Source of the DNA: JAHJCW01 sp965369995
GTDB lineage: Bacteria; Fidelibacterota; Marinisomatia; Marinisomatales; JAHJCW01
Direction of reading: 5' to 3'
Assembly (NCBI GenBank): GCA_965369995.1
Contig: CBDURO010000029.1
Coordinates: 1-19,910 of the forward strand
DNA: 19,910 bases
Made by a program: the position numbers and the translations under genes. The notes below the pieces were generated by a model that did no database searches, had not been told where the DNA came from, and saw only the letters and a program-made list of their open reading frames with translations. This document shows, piece by piece, positions 7,533 through 16,461 of the stretch (position 1 is its first letter; each line of letters opens with the position of its first letter).

Positions 7533-8330
7533 ATGAAATTCTCTAGAATTATAATTGTTAAACCTTGCTTGATATTTCTGTTACTAACATTAATCAACTG
7601 TAATTTTATTAGTAATTTTTGTAATACTGAATCAAAAGGACCCGGTGCAATAGTATTAACGTTTGATGATAAATATATTAACGATTGGTTTACAGCTGAT
7701 AGTATTTTTTCAATTTATGATTGGAAAGCAACATTTTGTGTTACTGCGTATGGCACGTTGACTGAAAATGAAAAACTAAAATTGATGACGTTACAAAATA
7801 ATGGACATGAAATAGCATCGCATGGAACTCACCATTATAATGCTTTATCTTATTTGTCGAACAACTCAATTGAAGAGTATATAAAAAATGAAATATTACC
7901 ATCGCTAAATGAAATGAAAATAGACGGTTTAAATATCACTTCATTTGTTTATCCAGGTGGTGTTAGGAGTGTTGAATTAGATTTAGCGTTATTTGATTAT
8001 TTCTCTGTACTAAGGGGAACTACCTATGATAAAATTTCAGCAAAAAGTAAATCTCATTATTTAATAAGGGGAGAAAAAGAATTGCTAGTTTGTGGCTTAG
8101 GAATTGACAATCATTATTCCCATTTTGATATTGATTATATTATTAATTTACTTGAATACGCAGATAAAGAAAATATTGCACTAATATTATATGGTCATAA
8201 GATTGCTGATAATGATACATCAAAATATGTTACATCATATAATACCCTTGATGAGATTTGTAATTATGTTCAACAGAATGGTATGGAGTTTTTAACATTA
8301 AGAGAATTGGTAAACTTTAATCTAAATTGA
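7533..8330 (+). CDS. NodB-like polysaccharide deacetylase-type lipoprotein
   Basis: This is a 265-residue protein with a type II signal peptide: basic residues, a hydrophobic core and lipobox LINC with the lipidated Cys at 23. The carbohydrate esterase 4 (NodB) motifs follow: TFDD at 43-46 (catalytic base and metal ligand Asp), HGTHH at 97-101 (metal His97 and His101) and FVYPGG as motif 3. These enzymes remove N- or O-acetyl groups from chitin-like, peptidoglycan or exopolysaccharide substrates using a divalent metal. The lipoprotein signal places it on the outer face of the inner membrane or in the outer membrane. The start is the ATG just after the cold-shock gene's stop; the ribosome site is weak. 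The downstream neighbours are another lipoprotein and a GDP-mannose synthesis gene, so a role in surface polysaccharide is plausible. Confidence 0.85.
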   Translation: MKFSRIIIVKPCLIFLLLTLINCNFISNFCNTESKGPGAIVLTFDDKYINDWFTADSIFSIYDWKATFCVTAYGTLTENEKLKLMTLQNNGHEIASHGTHHYNALSYLSNNSIEEYIKNEILPSLNEMKIDGLNITSFVYPGGVRSVELDLALFDYFSVLRGTTYDKISAKSKSHYLIRGEKELLVCGLGIDNHYSHFDIDYIINLLEYADKENIALILYGHKIADNDTSKYVTSYNTLDEICNYVQQNGMEFLTLRELVNFNLN

Positions 8331-8353
8331 TACTAATAGATTTAACCTATCGA

Positions 8354-10015
8354 ATGAATATAAAAAAACAATCATTCTATTTATTACTAATATTCCTCTA
8401 TTCTTGTGCGTCTATTAAAGCACCTCCAGGGGGACCTGTAGATGAAACTCCACCTGACATAATTGAAGTAAATCCACCAAGCGGCACTACTAGTTTAACC
8501 TCTAATAAAATATCAGTTAGATTTTCTGAATATATGGATGAAAAAAGTTTTAAAAATAATATTAAGGTATTTCCACGTCTGGCAAAACCTTTAGAATCTA
8601 AATTTAAAGGCGATGAAGTTATTCTAACGTTTCCCGATTCATTGGATAGCGAGAAGACTTATATTATTTATCTAAATCGCAATATTAAAGATGAGCATGG
8701 GATCTCACTAGCTAGAACAGTACAATTAGCATATACTACAGGAGACAAAATAAGCAACGGAGCTATAGAAGGAAAGGTCTATGGATTCGGAGATAAATCC
8801 GTTCATCTATGGAAAATTAATAATGCAGTAATCGATTCATTATTTGCAACTCAACCGGATTATATTACCGATGTTAATGACGATGGACTTTACTCATTTA
8901 GTTATTTGGCACCGGGCGATTACCAAGTTTTAGCAGTTGAGAAATCTGGTTCAGGCCTACCGCTTAATACAAGCCATACAGGGTACGGTTTACACTGGCA
9001 AAAAAAATTAAATCTTGCTGAAAATGATACATTATCAAATGTCAATATGCGACTTTGGAAAAAACCAGCAAAGTTGAAATTACTACGGGGGGAATGGTCA
9101 GCATTTAATTGGGGAAGATTGGTTTTCAATAATGATTTACCGGAAGGTATAACAATAAATTTACAATTGGAATCCGATGATAATACAATCTCAGATTTAC
9201 TCCGGTATTATCAAGATCCAATGGATCAGAAAAATTTAATTGTACAAGTAAATGATTCATTAATATTGAATTCATTAAAAGTAAATATAGTTTCACTAAA
9301 ATTTAATGATGAATTACTGATGGATTCATCGGAAGTTGTAATTCAAATTCCGCAAGAACCGGATACAAGTTATTTACAAATTCTAGAACCGGCATCAAAC
9401 TTTCAAATTTTTCCAAATACTTTAATAATAGAAGAATTAGATATTATATTTACCAAACCGGTACAATTATCTGAAGACTTATTACTTTTACCAAAATTAT
9501 TCAAAAATGATTCTATACAAGTTAATGTAAATATTAAACAAATAAATCCTATGCAATTTCAATTGATTCCAATATTACAATGGGAAGAAAACGAAAAATA
9601 CAAATTGAAAATCAATCGGAAAGGTATTTTAGCTGAAGGTGGCAGGGGACTTAAAGATTCTACATTAACAATCAATTTACGTACAACTAAAAGTATAGGA
9701 CATGGTATGGTTACCGGTAAAATAAGTGAAGCCGTACATTTAAATTTAGCGGTTGAACTGTTTTCTACGAAAAATCCATCTTTGTCACACACGTCTTTTG
9801 TAAATTTAAAGTCTCAATTTGAGTTTAAAACAATACCGGAAGGTAATTATTCACTTTATTTTTTTAAAGATAGTGACAATGATATGAAATACAGTTTTGG
9901 AAATGCATTTCCAAATATACCATGTGAGTGGTTCTACTTTTATCCGGATACATTCGAAGTGCGGACAAATTGGGAAACAGAAATTGCTCCAATTAAATTA
10001 CCGGAGGTAAAATAA
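8354..10015 (+). CDS. Lipoprotein with bacterial Ig-like domain
   Basis: This is a 553-residue envelope lipoprotein. The chosen ATG at 8354 gives a compact signal peptide ending in lipobox LYSC (Cys18). The upstream in-frame TTG at 8327 would overlap the previous gene and add nine residues before the signal. The mature protein starts with a proline/glycine-rich linker (APPGGPVDETPPD), then a bacterial Ig-like (Big_5-type) domain at about 40-140. A segment at about 175-200 (DVNDDGLYSFSYLAPGDYQV) resembles carboxypeptidase-regulatory-like beta domains. The C-terminus carries another beta repeat (IPEGNYSLYFFKDSDNDMKYS). This architecture is common in Bacteroidota and relatives; no enzymatic role is known to me. 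The stop overlaps the start of the next gene by one base, implying translational coupling. Confidence 0.82.
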   Translation: MNIKKQSFYLLLIFLYSCASIKAPPGGPVDETPPDIIEVNPPSGTTSLTSNKISVRFSEYMDEKSFKNNIKVFPRLAKPLESKFKGDEVILTFPDSLDSEKTYIIYLNRNIKDEHGISLARTVQLAYTTGDKISNGAIEGKVYGFGDKSVHLWKINNAVIDSLFATQPDYITDVNDDGLYSFSYLAPGDYQVLAVEKSGSGLPLNTSHTGYGLHWQKKLNLAENDTLSNVNMRLWKKPAKLKLLRGEWSAFNWGRLVFNNDLPEGITINLQLESDDNTISDLLRYYQDPMDQKNLIVQVNDSLILNSLKVNIVSLKFNDELLMDSSEVVIQIPQEPDTSYLQILEPASNFQIFPNTLIIEELDIIFTKPVQLSEDLLLLPKLFKNDSIQVNVNIKQINPMQFQLIPILQWEENEKYKLKINRKGILAEGGRGLKDSTLTINLRTTKSIGHGMVTGKISEAVHLNLAVELFSTKNPSLSHTSFVNLKSQFEFKTIPEGNYSLYFFKDSDNDMKYSFGNAFPNIPCEWFYFYPDTFEVRTNWETEIAPIKLPEVK

Positions 10016-11073
10016 TGTATTGCGTAATAATGGCTGGGGGAAGCGGTACTCGATTTTGGCCATACAGCAGAAATAATCGCCCAAAGCAGTTACTCAATAT
10101 CGTAGGCGAAACCAGTATGTTGCAAATGACAGTCGACCGTCTAAAAAAAATAAATACTGTTCAGGATATTTTCATTGCAACAAGACAAGATTTAGCAGAT
10201 GTAATTAAGGAAGAAGTGACCGGGATTAAACATGAAAATATCATTATTGAACCAAGTGGTAAAAACACTGCTCCCTGCATTGGGTTATCGGCGCTTAAAA
10301 TGGCCAAATTGCAAAAAAATGCCGTAATGGGTATTTTCCCGGCTGATCACCTAATTGTTGGTCACAAACGGTTTGCTAAAGCAATCACCACAGCAAAATA
10401 CATAGCTTGTAAGAGAAATGCTTTAGTTACAATCGGTCTAAAACCGACTTTTCCATCTACCGGATATGGTTATATCCAGTATGATCTCGATAGCGATGTC
10501 GATCATTTGGACGCTTATAATGTAAAAGTATTTGCGGAAAAACCGCATTTATCATTAGCTGAAAAATTTATTAAAAGCGGTGATTTTTTATGGAACTCAG
10601 GTATGTTTATTTGGACTGTAGATACATTTTTTAAAAATTTACAGAAGCACATGCCCGATTTATTTCATCAACTTAAGCAAATTGATAAATTAATTGCTGC
10701 CGGAAAAGATTTTAAGGAGGTATGGGAAGAAATCAAACCGGAATCAATTGATTACGGCATCATGGAAAAAGCTAAAGATGTTTATTTAATAAAAGCTAAA
10801 TTTGAATGGAGCGATTTAGGCTCTTGGAACACCGTTTATGATTATATGCATAAGACTGACGAAGGTAATGCAATCAAGGGTGATGGTATCGTTTTAAACG
10901 GAAAAAATAATTTTATTCAATCCGATAATAGACTTACTGCGATTGTCGGTTTAGATAATATTGTTGTTGTAAATACGGATGATGCTACGTTAGTTATTCC
11001 AAAAGATCAGGTAGAAAATGTGAAAGATTTGGTAAACTATATTAAAAAACAAAACCGTAAAGAATTGTTATAA
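10015..11073 (+). CDS. manC: Mannose-1-phosphate guanylyltransferase
   Basis: This is a 352-residue nucleotidyltransferase that makes GDP-mannose from mannose-1-phosphate and GTP, supplying surface polysaccharide and glycan synthesis in the cytoplasm. The N-terminal signature MAGGSGTRFWPYSR (residues 6-19) with K24 in RPKQLL is the NTP-binding and catalytic region. PADHL carries the metal-binding Asp, and FAEKPHL and WNSGMF are the sugar-phosphate-site motifs. The sequence ends without the cupin phosphomannose isomerase domain of the bifunctional AlgA/ManC type, so it is monofunctional. A strong GGAGG precedes the ATG, which overlaps the stop of the upstream lipoprotein by one base. Its place after a deacetylase-like lipoprotein suggests, but does not prove, a shared glycan function. 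Confidence 0.94.
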   Translation: MYCVIMAGGSGTRFWPYSRNNRPKQLLNIVGETSMLQMTVDRLKKINTVQDIFIATRQDLADVIKEEVTGIKHENIIIEPSGKNTAPCIGLSALKMAKLQKNAVMGIFPADHLIVGHKRFAKAITTAKYIACKRNALVTIGLKPTFPSTGYGYIQYDLDSDVDHLDAYNVKVFAEKPHLSLAEKFIKSGDFLWNSGMFIWTVDTFFKNLQKHMPDLFHQLKQIDKLIAAGKDFKEVWEEIKPESIDYGIMEKAKDVYLIKAKFEWSDLGSWNTVYDYMHKTDEGNAIKGDGIVLNGKNNFIQSDNRLTAIVGLDNIVVVNTDDATLVIPKDQVENVKDLVNYIKKQNRKELL

Positions 11074-11078
11074 TTTTT

Positions 11079-11339
11079 TTGAATACAGACAAAATATTTG
11101 AATATTTATTGGAATTAGCCGAGCGGATGGGAATTCGCATTGTTAAAGGAAAGGGTGATTTTAATGGTGGCGGTTGTCGTGTGCGTGAGGATAAAGTGAT
11201 TGTAATCAATAAAATAAAACCAATTGAATATCAGTCAAAGATAATAGTAGAAGGATTAGCAAATTATGGTTTATCGGATCATTATTTGATTCCGGCAGTA
11301 CGTTCGTATATTGAAGATAATTTGAATATTAAGATATAA
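11079..11339 (+). CDS. Small conserved protein of unknown function (86 aa)
   Basis: This is a soluble 86-residue protein without signal peptide or membrane segment. It has an N-terminal amphipathic helix (FEYLLELAERMGIRI), a central glycine-rich turn and strand (GGGCRVREDKVIVINK), and a C-terminal helical part ending in LIPAVRSYIEDNL. The general pattern, a helix, then a G-x-C-R-V/L segment with a hydrophobic strand, then a V/L-x-P-A-V/L-R helix, recalls small uncharacterised proteins seen in several phyla. I do not know a function. The start is TTG, 5 bp after manC, with no clear Shine-Dalgarno, so translation may depend on coupling to manC. It is followed 30 bp later by the EF-G-like gene. 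Confidence 0.75.
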   Translation: MNTDKIFEYLLELAERMGIRIVKGKGDFNGGGCRVREDKVIVINKIKPIEYQSKIIVEGLANYGLSDHYLIPAVRSYIEDNLNIKI

Positions 11340-11369
11340 TTACTAACATATAATTTAGTAGAGGAAAAA

Positions 11370-13460
11370 ATGAAAGAGTATAAATCAGGTGATATTAAAA
11401 ATTTAGCTATAGTTGGGCATGGAGCATGCGGTAAGACCATTTTATCAGAGGCTATGTTAGCCAACGGAGGAATTGTAAATCGAATTGGTTCGATTGAAAA
11501 CGGATCAACGGTTTCCGATTATCATCCTGATGAACATAGCCGCCAAATATCCATACATGCCACAACACTGCATATCGAATGGAATGAAAAGAAAATTAAT
11601 TTTATTGATACTCCAGGATACCTCGATTTTGTTGGCGAAGCGCTTGGTGCTTTAGCGGTTGTTGATATGGCAATGGTTGTTATTCATGCTGCTCAGGGAA
11701 TAGAAGTTGGTACAGAGCAGATGTGGTCAAATGCCACAAAAAAGAATATTCCAAAGATGTTAGTAATCAATGGTATGGACAGAGAGCATACAAAATTTGA
11801 TGAAATCCTTAAAAAGACTCGCGAACGATTTGGTAATAATGTGTTTCCGTTACAATTACCCGTCAATGCCGGTCCTGGTTTTAATCAAATTGTTGACGTA
11901 GTTAGAAGTGAAATAATAACTTATAAAACAGATGGTAGCGGCAGTTTTACTGAAGCTAAAGCCGACGAAGAATGGGAAGACCGCGTAAAACAATTACATG
12001 AAGAATTTATTGAATATATAGCTGAATCTGATGATACATTGTTAGAAAAATACTTTGAGCAAGGCAGTCTAACCGAAGATGAAATGAGAGAAGGAATTCA
12101 TACTGCTTTCCAGAATCAATCATTTATTCCTTTATTTTGCACATCAGCAACAAATAACATCGGTATTAACCGATTATTAGATTTTATAAGTAAATATGGT
12201 TCCTCACCAGTTGACAGAGCGAGTGTAATGGCTAAAGATATTAATAAGAAGGAAGACATTAAAGTAAAGCTCGACAATCCTGAACCTGTTGTACAAGTTT
12301 TTAAGACAATCAGCGAAGCACACGTGGGTGATCTTTCATTTTTTAGGGTTTATTCAGGAAATGTAACTACAGGTCAAGATCTGTACAATTCTTCTCAAGC
12401 GTCGAGTGAGCGTATGGGGCAGTTATTTGTGTTGAATGGTAAAAATCGTACAAGCGTGCAACATATAAATGCTGGAGATATTGGAGCAGTAGTTAAGTTG
12501 AAACACACTCATACCGGCGATACTCTTTGCAGTGCAAAATTTAAGGTTATATTACCGGAGACTGATTATCCAAACCCAAATATCCATGCCGCAATTATGC
12601 TTAAATCAAAAGGCGATGAGGAAAAAATATCAATGGGATTGGCTTCACTACATGAAGAGGATCCAACTTTTGTATATCGCGTGGATAGTGAAATTCGCCA
12701 AACTATCATATCTGGGCAAGGCGAATTACATCTTAAGGCAGCGGTAGAGCGTTTGAAAGAGCGTTTTGACGTAGAAGTTGAAATGATTGAACCCAAAATT
12801 CCATATCGTGAAACGATACTAGGTAAAGGCGAATCGAAATATCGTCACAAAAAGCAATCCGGTGGCGCAGGTCAATTTGCCGAAGTATGGATGCGTATAG
12901 AACCTAAAAAACGGGGTGAGGGTGTTGAATTTACTGATACATTAAAGGGACAAAATGTAGATCGTGTTTTTGTTCCGTCTGTGGAAAAAGGTGTACAGGC
13001 GGTATGTATAGAAGGAGTAATTGCCGGATACCATGTGGTAGACGTCAAAGTTGATTTTTATGATGGGAAACAGCATCCGGTAGATTCTAAAGATATAGCA
13101 TTCCAAACTGCCGGGAAATGGGCGTTCCGTGAAGCATTTGAAAAAGCTAAACCATGCTTACTTGAACCCATTATTAATGTTGAAGTTAAAATACCGGAAG
13201 AATTTATGGGTGATGTTATGGGAGATGTTTCAGGGCGACGTGGTAAAATAATGGGTATGGATTCTGATGGTGGTTTCCAAATTATTAAAGCTCAAATTCC
13301 TCAAGGAGAATTACATAATTATGCTACGACTATTCGTTCATTATCCGGCGGACGTGGATTGCATACCGAGGAATTTAGTCATTATGAAAGAATGCCGGGA
13401 GACATTCAAAAGAAAGTAATAGCTGCTTACCAAAAATCTAGAGAAGAAGCAAACAGTTAA
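11370..13460 (+). CDS. EF-G-2-like translational GTPase
   Basis: This is a 696-residue translation factor with the five-domain EF-G layout. The P-loop GHGACGKT is at 17-24 and DTPG at 80-83. Domain II covers about residues 290-390, domain III follows, domain IV begins near GGAGQFAEVWMRIEP, and the C-terminal domain carries the GDVMGDVSGRRGKI segment typical of EF-G. Two features mark it as the paralogous EF-G-2 type rather than housekeeping FusA. The residue after DTPG is Tyr84 instead of the catalytic His of EF-G/EF-Tu. The NKxD guanine-specificity motif is NGMD (134-137). The ATG has a good site (GAGGAAAA). It is followed by the HIT gene after only 2 bp. A ribosome-related role is likely, but which step is not known. 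Confidence 0.9.
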   Translation: MKEYKSGDIKNLAIVGHGACGKTILSEAMLANGGIVNRIGSIENGSTVSDYHPDEHSRQISIHATTLHIEWNEKKINFIDTPGYLDFVGEALGALAVVDMAMVVIHAAQGIEVGTEQMWSNATKKNIPKMLVINGMDREHTKFDEILKKTRERFGNNVFPLQLPVNAGPGFNQIVDVVRSEIITYKTDGSGSFTEAKADEEWEDRVKQLHEEFIEYIAESDDTLLEKYFEQGSLTEDEMREGIHTAFQNQSFIPLFCTSATNNIGINRLLDFISKYGSSPVDRASVMAKDINKKEDIKVKLDNPEPVVQVFKTISEAHVGDLSFFRVYSGNVTTGQDLYNSSQASSERMGQLFVLNGKNRTSVQHINAGDIGAVVKLKHTHTGDTLCSAKFKVILPETDYPNPNIHAAIMLKSKGDEEKISMGLASLHEEDPTFVYRVDSEIRQTIISGQGELHLKAAVERLKERFDVEVEMIEPKIPYRETILGKGESKYRHKKQSGGAGQFAEVWMRIEPKKRGEGVEFTDTLKGQNVDRVFVPSVEKGVQAVCIEGVIAGYHVVDVKVDFYDGKQHPVDSKDIAFQTAGKWAFREAFEKAKPCLLEPIINVEVKIPEEFMGDVMGDVSGRRGKIMGMDSDGGFQIIKAQIPQGELHNYATTIRSLSGGRGLHTEEFSHYERMPGDIQKKVIAAYQKSREEANS

Positions 13461-13462
13461 AA

Positions 13463-13969
13463 TTGACTGATCAACAAAGATTGTGGTCGCCTTGGCGGAT
13501 GGAATATATCCTGAGCACTAAAGAGGACGGTTGTGTATTCTGTAAAAAAAGTAAGAGTGACCAAGATCGGGATAATCTTGTATTGTTTAGAGGTGCAGAT
13601 TCCTTTGTATTAATGAATTTATATCCATACAATAATGCCCATTTGCTAATTGCACCATACGTACATGTAGATACAACATTAGAATTATCATTACAAGTAT
13701 CTAATGAAATGATGTATTTAGCTAATGAATCCATGCGAATTATTAAAAAGACGATGAATGCGGATGGCTTCAATTTTGGTGCGAATATCGGTGCTATTGG
13801 TGGGGCAGGTATAAAAGATCATATTCATTTTCATGTTGTACCAAGGTGGTTAGGCGACACAAATTTCATGCCAGTAATTGGACACACAAAAGTAATGGTG
13901 GAAGGTTTACTTGAAACTTATGACGAGTTAAAACCACATTTTGAAAAAATAAAACTAATTGGAGATTAA
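13463..13969 (+). CDS. HIT-family nucleotide hydrolase/phosphorylase
   Basis: This is a 168-residue histidine triad protein. The triad H120-I-H122-F-H124-V-V is clear and followed by PRW, as in Ap4A phosphorylase-like and related HIT hydrolases. The N-terminus has the LWSPWRMEYI signature (7-16) and a CVFC pair (24-27) that probably binds zinc together with a conserved histidine, as in this branch. Such enzymes hydrolyse or phosphorolyse dinucleoside polyphosphates or nucleoside phosphoramidates. The start codon is TTG, 2 bp after the EF-G-like stop, so expression is coupled to that gene; GAGAAG upstream may serve as ribosome site. The neighbouring 100-residue membrane protein starts 1 bp after its stop. 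Confidence 0.93.
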   Translation: MTDQQRLWSPWRMEYILSTKEDGCVFCKKSKSDQDRDNLVLFRGADSFVLMNLYPYNNAHLLIAPYVHVDTTLELSLQVSNEMMYLANESMRIIKKTMNADGFNFGANIGAIGGAGIKDHIHFHVVPRWLGDTNFMPVIGHTKVMVEGLLETYDELKPHFEKIKLIGD

Positions 13970-13970
13970 G

Positions 13971-14273
13971 ATGCCTTTTTCACATGCTTGGTTACCTTAT
14001 ATATATTTATATGGAGTTGGTGGCTTATTATTTGGTAGCGGTTTATTAATTACAATAAAAAGTGGCTCCTTAGATTTAAAACGACCGGGGCACAAGAATT
14101 GGTTTTTAATATTAATATTTGGTTTTATCTGGTTTATGGTTATGCATGCAGTATGGAATTTAGCTGCCATGGAAGTGCTTAGTCTCAAGGTAAGCGCTAT
14201 AATTTGGGTTGCATTTATGGTTTTATCGTTGGGATTTGGCTATTTTAGACTTGGTAAAAGAGCGAGGTCATAA
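13971..14273 (+). CDS. Small three-helix membrane protein, possible symporter partner
   Basis: This is a 100-residue protein I do not recognise. It has three predicted membrane segments at about 8-28 (IYLYGVGGLLFGSGLLITI), 44-66 (WFLILIFGFIWFMVMHAVW) and 73-92, joined by a short basic loop (SLDLKRPGHKNW) and ending in GKRARS, which suggests a cytoplasmic C-terminus. I chose the ATG at 13971, which has GGAG seven bases upstream, over the in-frame TTG at 13959. Its stop codon overlaps the ATG of the sodium/solute symporter by one base. Some SSS transporters are encoded with small membrane partners (DUF485 or DUF4212 proteins next to acetate or related symporters). This protein could play a similar part, although its sequence does not obviously match either family. 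Confidence 0.8.
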   Translation: MPFSHAWLPYIYLYGVGGLLFGSGLLITIKSGSLDLKRPGHKNWFLILIFGFIWFMVMHAVWNLAAMEVLSLKVSAIIWVAFMVLSLGFGYFRLGKRARS

Positions 14274-16399
14274 TGGAACAAACCGGAGTACAAACGTTTC
14301 ATAGTATCGGTTCTCCAACCGATTGGATAGTCATGGCGGTTTATTTCGCTTTTGTAATGCTTTTTGGAAGTTATTTTGGAAGATATACTCGCTCTACATC
14401 TGATTTCTTTTTCGGCGGACGGCGGTTTTCATGGTGGTTGATAACAATGTCCATTGTTGCTACGGGAGTAGGTAGTCATAGCTTTGTGAAATATTCCGCA
14501 AAAGGATTTGAGCATGGTTTATCATCCACAATGACCTACATTAATGATTGGTTCTTTGTACCATTTTTCCTTTTTGGTTGGCTGCCAATTGTTGTTTACT
14601 CCAAAGTTCGTTCAATTCCGGAATATTTCGAAAAACGATTTAGTCCCTCATCGCGTTTTATAGCGACACTCCTATTGCTAACTTACATGATCGGCTATAT
14701 CGGAATTGGCTTTTTGACGCTTGGGAAAGCGATGGTTCCATTATTACCGGAATCATTTGTATTGCTTGGAGCTCATATACCCGTCAATTTGATGGGAGTA
14801 ATAACAGTTATTGCTATTATAACCGGTATATATATTACATTTGGTGGACAGACTGCTGTTATTTTTACTGACCTTTTACAAGGATTTATATTACTATTTG
14901 CCGGATTGCTGTTATTTGCTTTTGGAATTGGATATTTAGGAGGGTTCCAAGCATTTTGGGATTTACTACCGGTTTCATGGCGAATGCCATTAGCTGATTT
15001 TAATCGTCCTCCTGATTTTAATTTTGCAGGTATATTTTGGCAAGATGGTATAGCGGGTTCCATTGGATTCTTGTTTATGAATCAAGGATTATTAATGCGT
15101 TTCATGGCCTGTAAAAGCGTAAATGAGGGACGTAAAGCAGCGGCAATTAATATTCTATTTATATTGCCGATTTCAGCAATTGTAGTTGGAAATGCAGGTT
15201 GGATTGGCAAAGCCATAAGTATTGTAAGTCCTGATGTAATAAGTCCTGCTGCATCTCTTGATCAAATATTTGTCGTCGTAGCGAACATTGTTACAAGTCC
15301 GGGTATTTTTGGGTTTGTGATGGCAGCTCTTACAGCAGCACTTATGAGCACCGTTGATACATTAATCAACGCGACATCAGCAATTTTTGTCAATGATGTT
15401 TATCGTCCGATCAAAGGATTTCTCAGTAAAAAAGTTACTAGTAAAAAAGCTACTGAGCGTCGTGAACTCGGTGTTGCTAGAATTGCTTCAGTCGGGATAA
15501 CCGTTCTAGGTGTATTAGCTGTAATTCCATTTAATAGATTTCCAACTGTTTACGAAGCTCACGGGTATTTTCATTCTACCCTTACTCCGCCATTGGTTGT
15601 GGCGATATTCTTCGGTGTTTTTTGGAAACGATTTACACCTGCTGCTGTAATTACAACATTTTTAGGAGGTGTTGCGTTGATGGTGCTTGGTGCACACTAT
15701 CCGGGGGTGTTAATTGCACCATTTGATCATGGAATAACTTTAAATCCCGACCATCCATATACCTATATTAGAGCTTTGTATAATATATTAGTATGTGCAG
15801 GTGTAGGTATGCTTACAGTTTGGACAACCGGAATGCAACATAAATTTGTAAAATGGGTACGAAGATTACCGAATACTAATATGATAATGGCTATGTTGAC
15901 ATCGATTTTATCGATTATTTACACCGTCGTAATTGTTTCATTCTTTATTGGTTTTGGCACCATGAATTCAATTTTAGTATTAATTATTATTTCAATACTT
16001 TTACTACCGTTAGTTGTAAATTATTATGTTGTTGGATATGATGTAGAAACTCACACTAAAGGTCTTGTTGCGTCTAGTATTCAGGATGCACGTAGATTCT
16101 TTAAAGGTGGGGAACCAAATGATGCCGAAGGTGAAAAAGTTTTAGTTCATTATAAAGTTATTGAAAACGAGGCAGATGAAATTAGTTTCTCAAAAAATGA
16201 TATGCAAACCATGGCAGCTAATCCGGGAGATTTAGTATATCTTTCTGATAAACGCAAATGGTTGGGTGGACTGAAATCAATCCATTCAGTTTATGGTGAA
16301 CCTCATGATGAAAATGGCATTGCATATATCAACGATGAACAAAGAAAAGTTGGAATATTTGCTAAGGATAAGATTTTAGAAGCAGAAAAAGAATTGTAG
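14273..16399 (+). CDS. Sodium/solute symporter (SSS family) with C-terminal extension
   Basis: This is a 708-residue inner-membrane transporter of the LeuT-fold SSS family, which couples Na+ (or H+) entry to solute uptake. About 14 hydrophobic helices run from TDWIVMAVYFAFVML near the N-terminus to ILLLPLVVNYYVVGYD near residue 595. The family's helix carrying Na2-site hydroxyl residues is visible in AALMSTVDTLINATSAIFVNDVY. The substrate is not predictable; members carry sugars, proline, acetate, iodide and others. After the last helix come about 110 hydrophilic residues, which include VLVHYKVIENE and DLVYLSDKRKWLGGLKSIHS. Most SSS proteins are 480-600 residues, so this is an added soluble domain that may be regulatory. 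The start overlaps the stop of the small membrane protein (TAATG), and the tRNA-Asn promoter begins just after its stop. Confidence 0.93.
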   Translation: MEQTGVQTFHSIGSPTDWIVMAVYFAFVMLFGSYFGRYTRSTSDFFFGGRRFSWWLITMSIVATGVGSHSFVKYSAKGFEHGLSSTMTYINDWFFVPFFLFGWLPIVVYSKVRSIPEYFEKRFSPSSRFIATLLLLTYMIGYIGIGFLTLGKAMVPLLPESFVLLGAHIPVNLMGVITVIAIITGIYITFGGQTAVIFTDLLQGFILLFAGLLLFAFGIGYLGGFQAFWDLLPVSWRMPLADFNRPPDFNFAGIFWQDGIAGSIGFLFMNQGLLMRFMACKSVNEGRKAAAINILFILPISAIVVGNAGWIGKAISIVSPDVISPAASLDQIFVVVANIVTSPGIFGFVMAALTAALMSTVDTLINATSAIFVNDVYRPIKGFLSKKVTSKKATERRELGVARIASVGITVLGVLAVIPFNRFPTVYEAHGYFHSTLTPPLVVAIFFGVFWKRFTPAAVITTFLGGVALMVLGAHYPGVLIAPFDHGITLNPDHPYTYIRALYNILVCAGVGMLTVWTTGMQHKFVKWVRRLPNTNMIMAMLTSILSIIYTVVIVSFFIGFGTMNSILVLIIISILLLPLVVNYYVVGYDVETHTKGLVASSIQDARRFFKGGEPNDAEGEKVLVHYKVIENEADEISFSKNDMQTMAANPGDLVYLSDKRKWLGGLKSIHSVYGEPHDENGIAYINDEQRKVGIFAKDKILEAEKEL

Positions 16400-16401
16400 G
16401 T

Positions 16402-16429
16402 TTGACAGAACAAATTTTGTGAATAAATT
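16402..16429 (+). promoter_or_regulatory. Promoter for tRNA-Asn
   Basis: A perfect -35 TTGACA at 16402-16407 is followed, after a 16-bp spacer, by TAAATT at 16424-16429 (4 of 6 matches to TATAAT). The next bases are C-TGCGCGC, a GC-rich discriminator like those of stringently controlled stable-RNA promoters. The tRNA begins about 32 bp further on. The start of the element, TTTGACA, and TAAATTCTG could also be read as a Bacteroidota-type -33/-7 pair. It lies immediately after the symporter stop. Confidence 0.6.
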
Positions 16430-16461
16430 CTGCGCGCTTTTTGAACAAAAATAAAACAATT

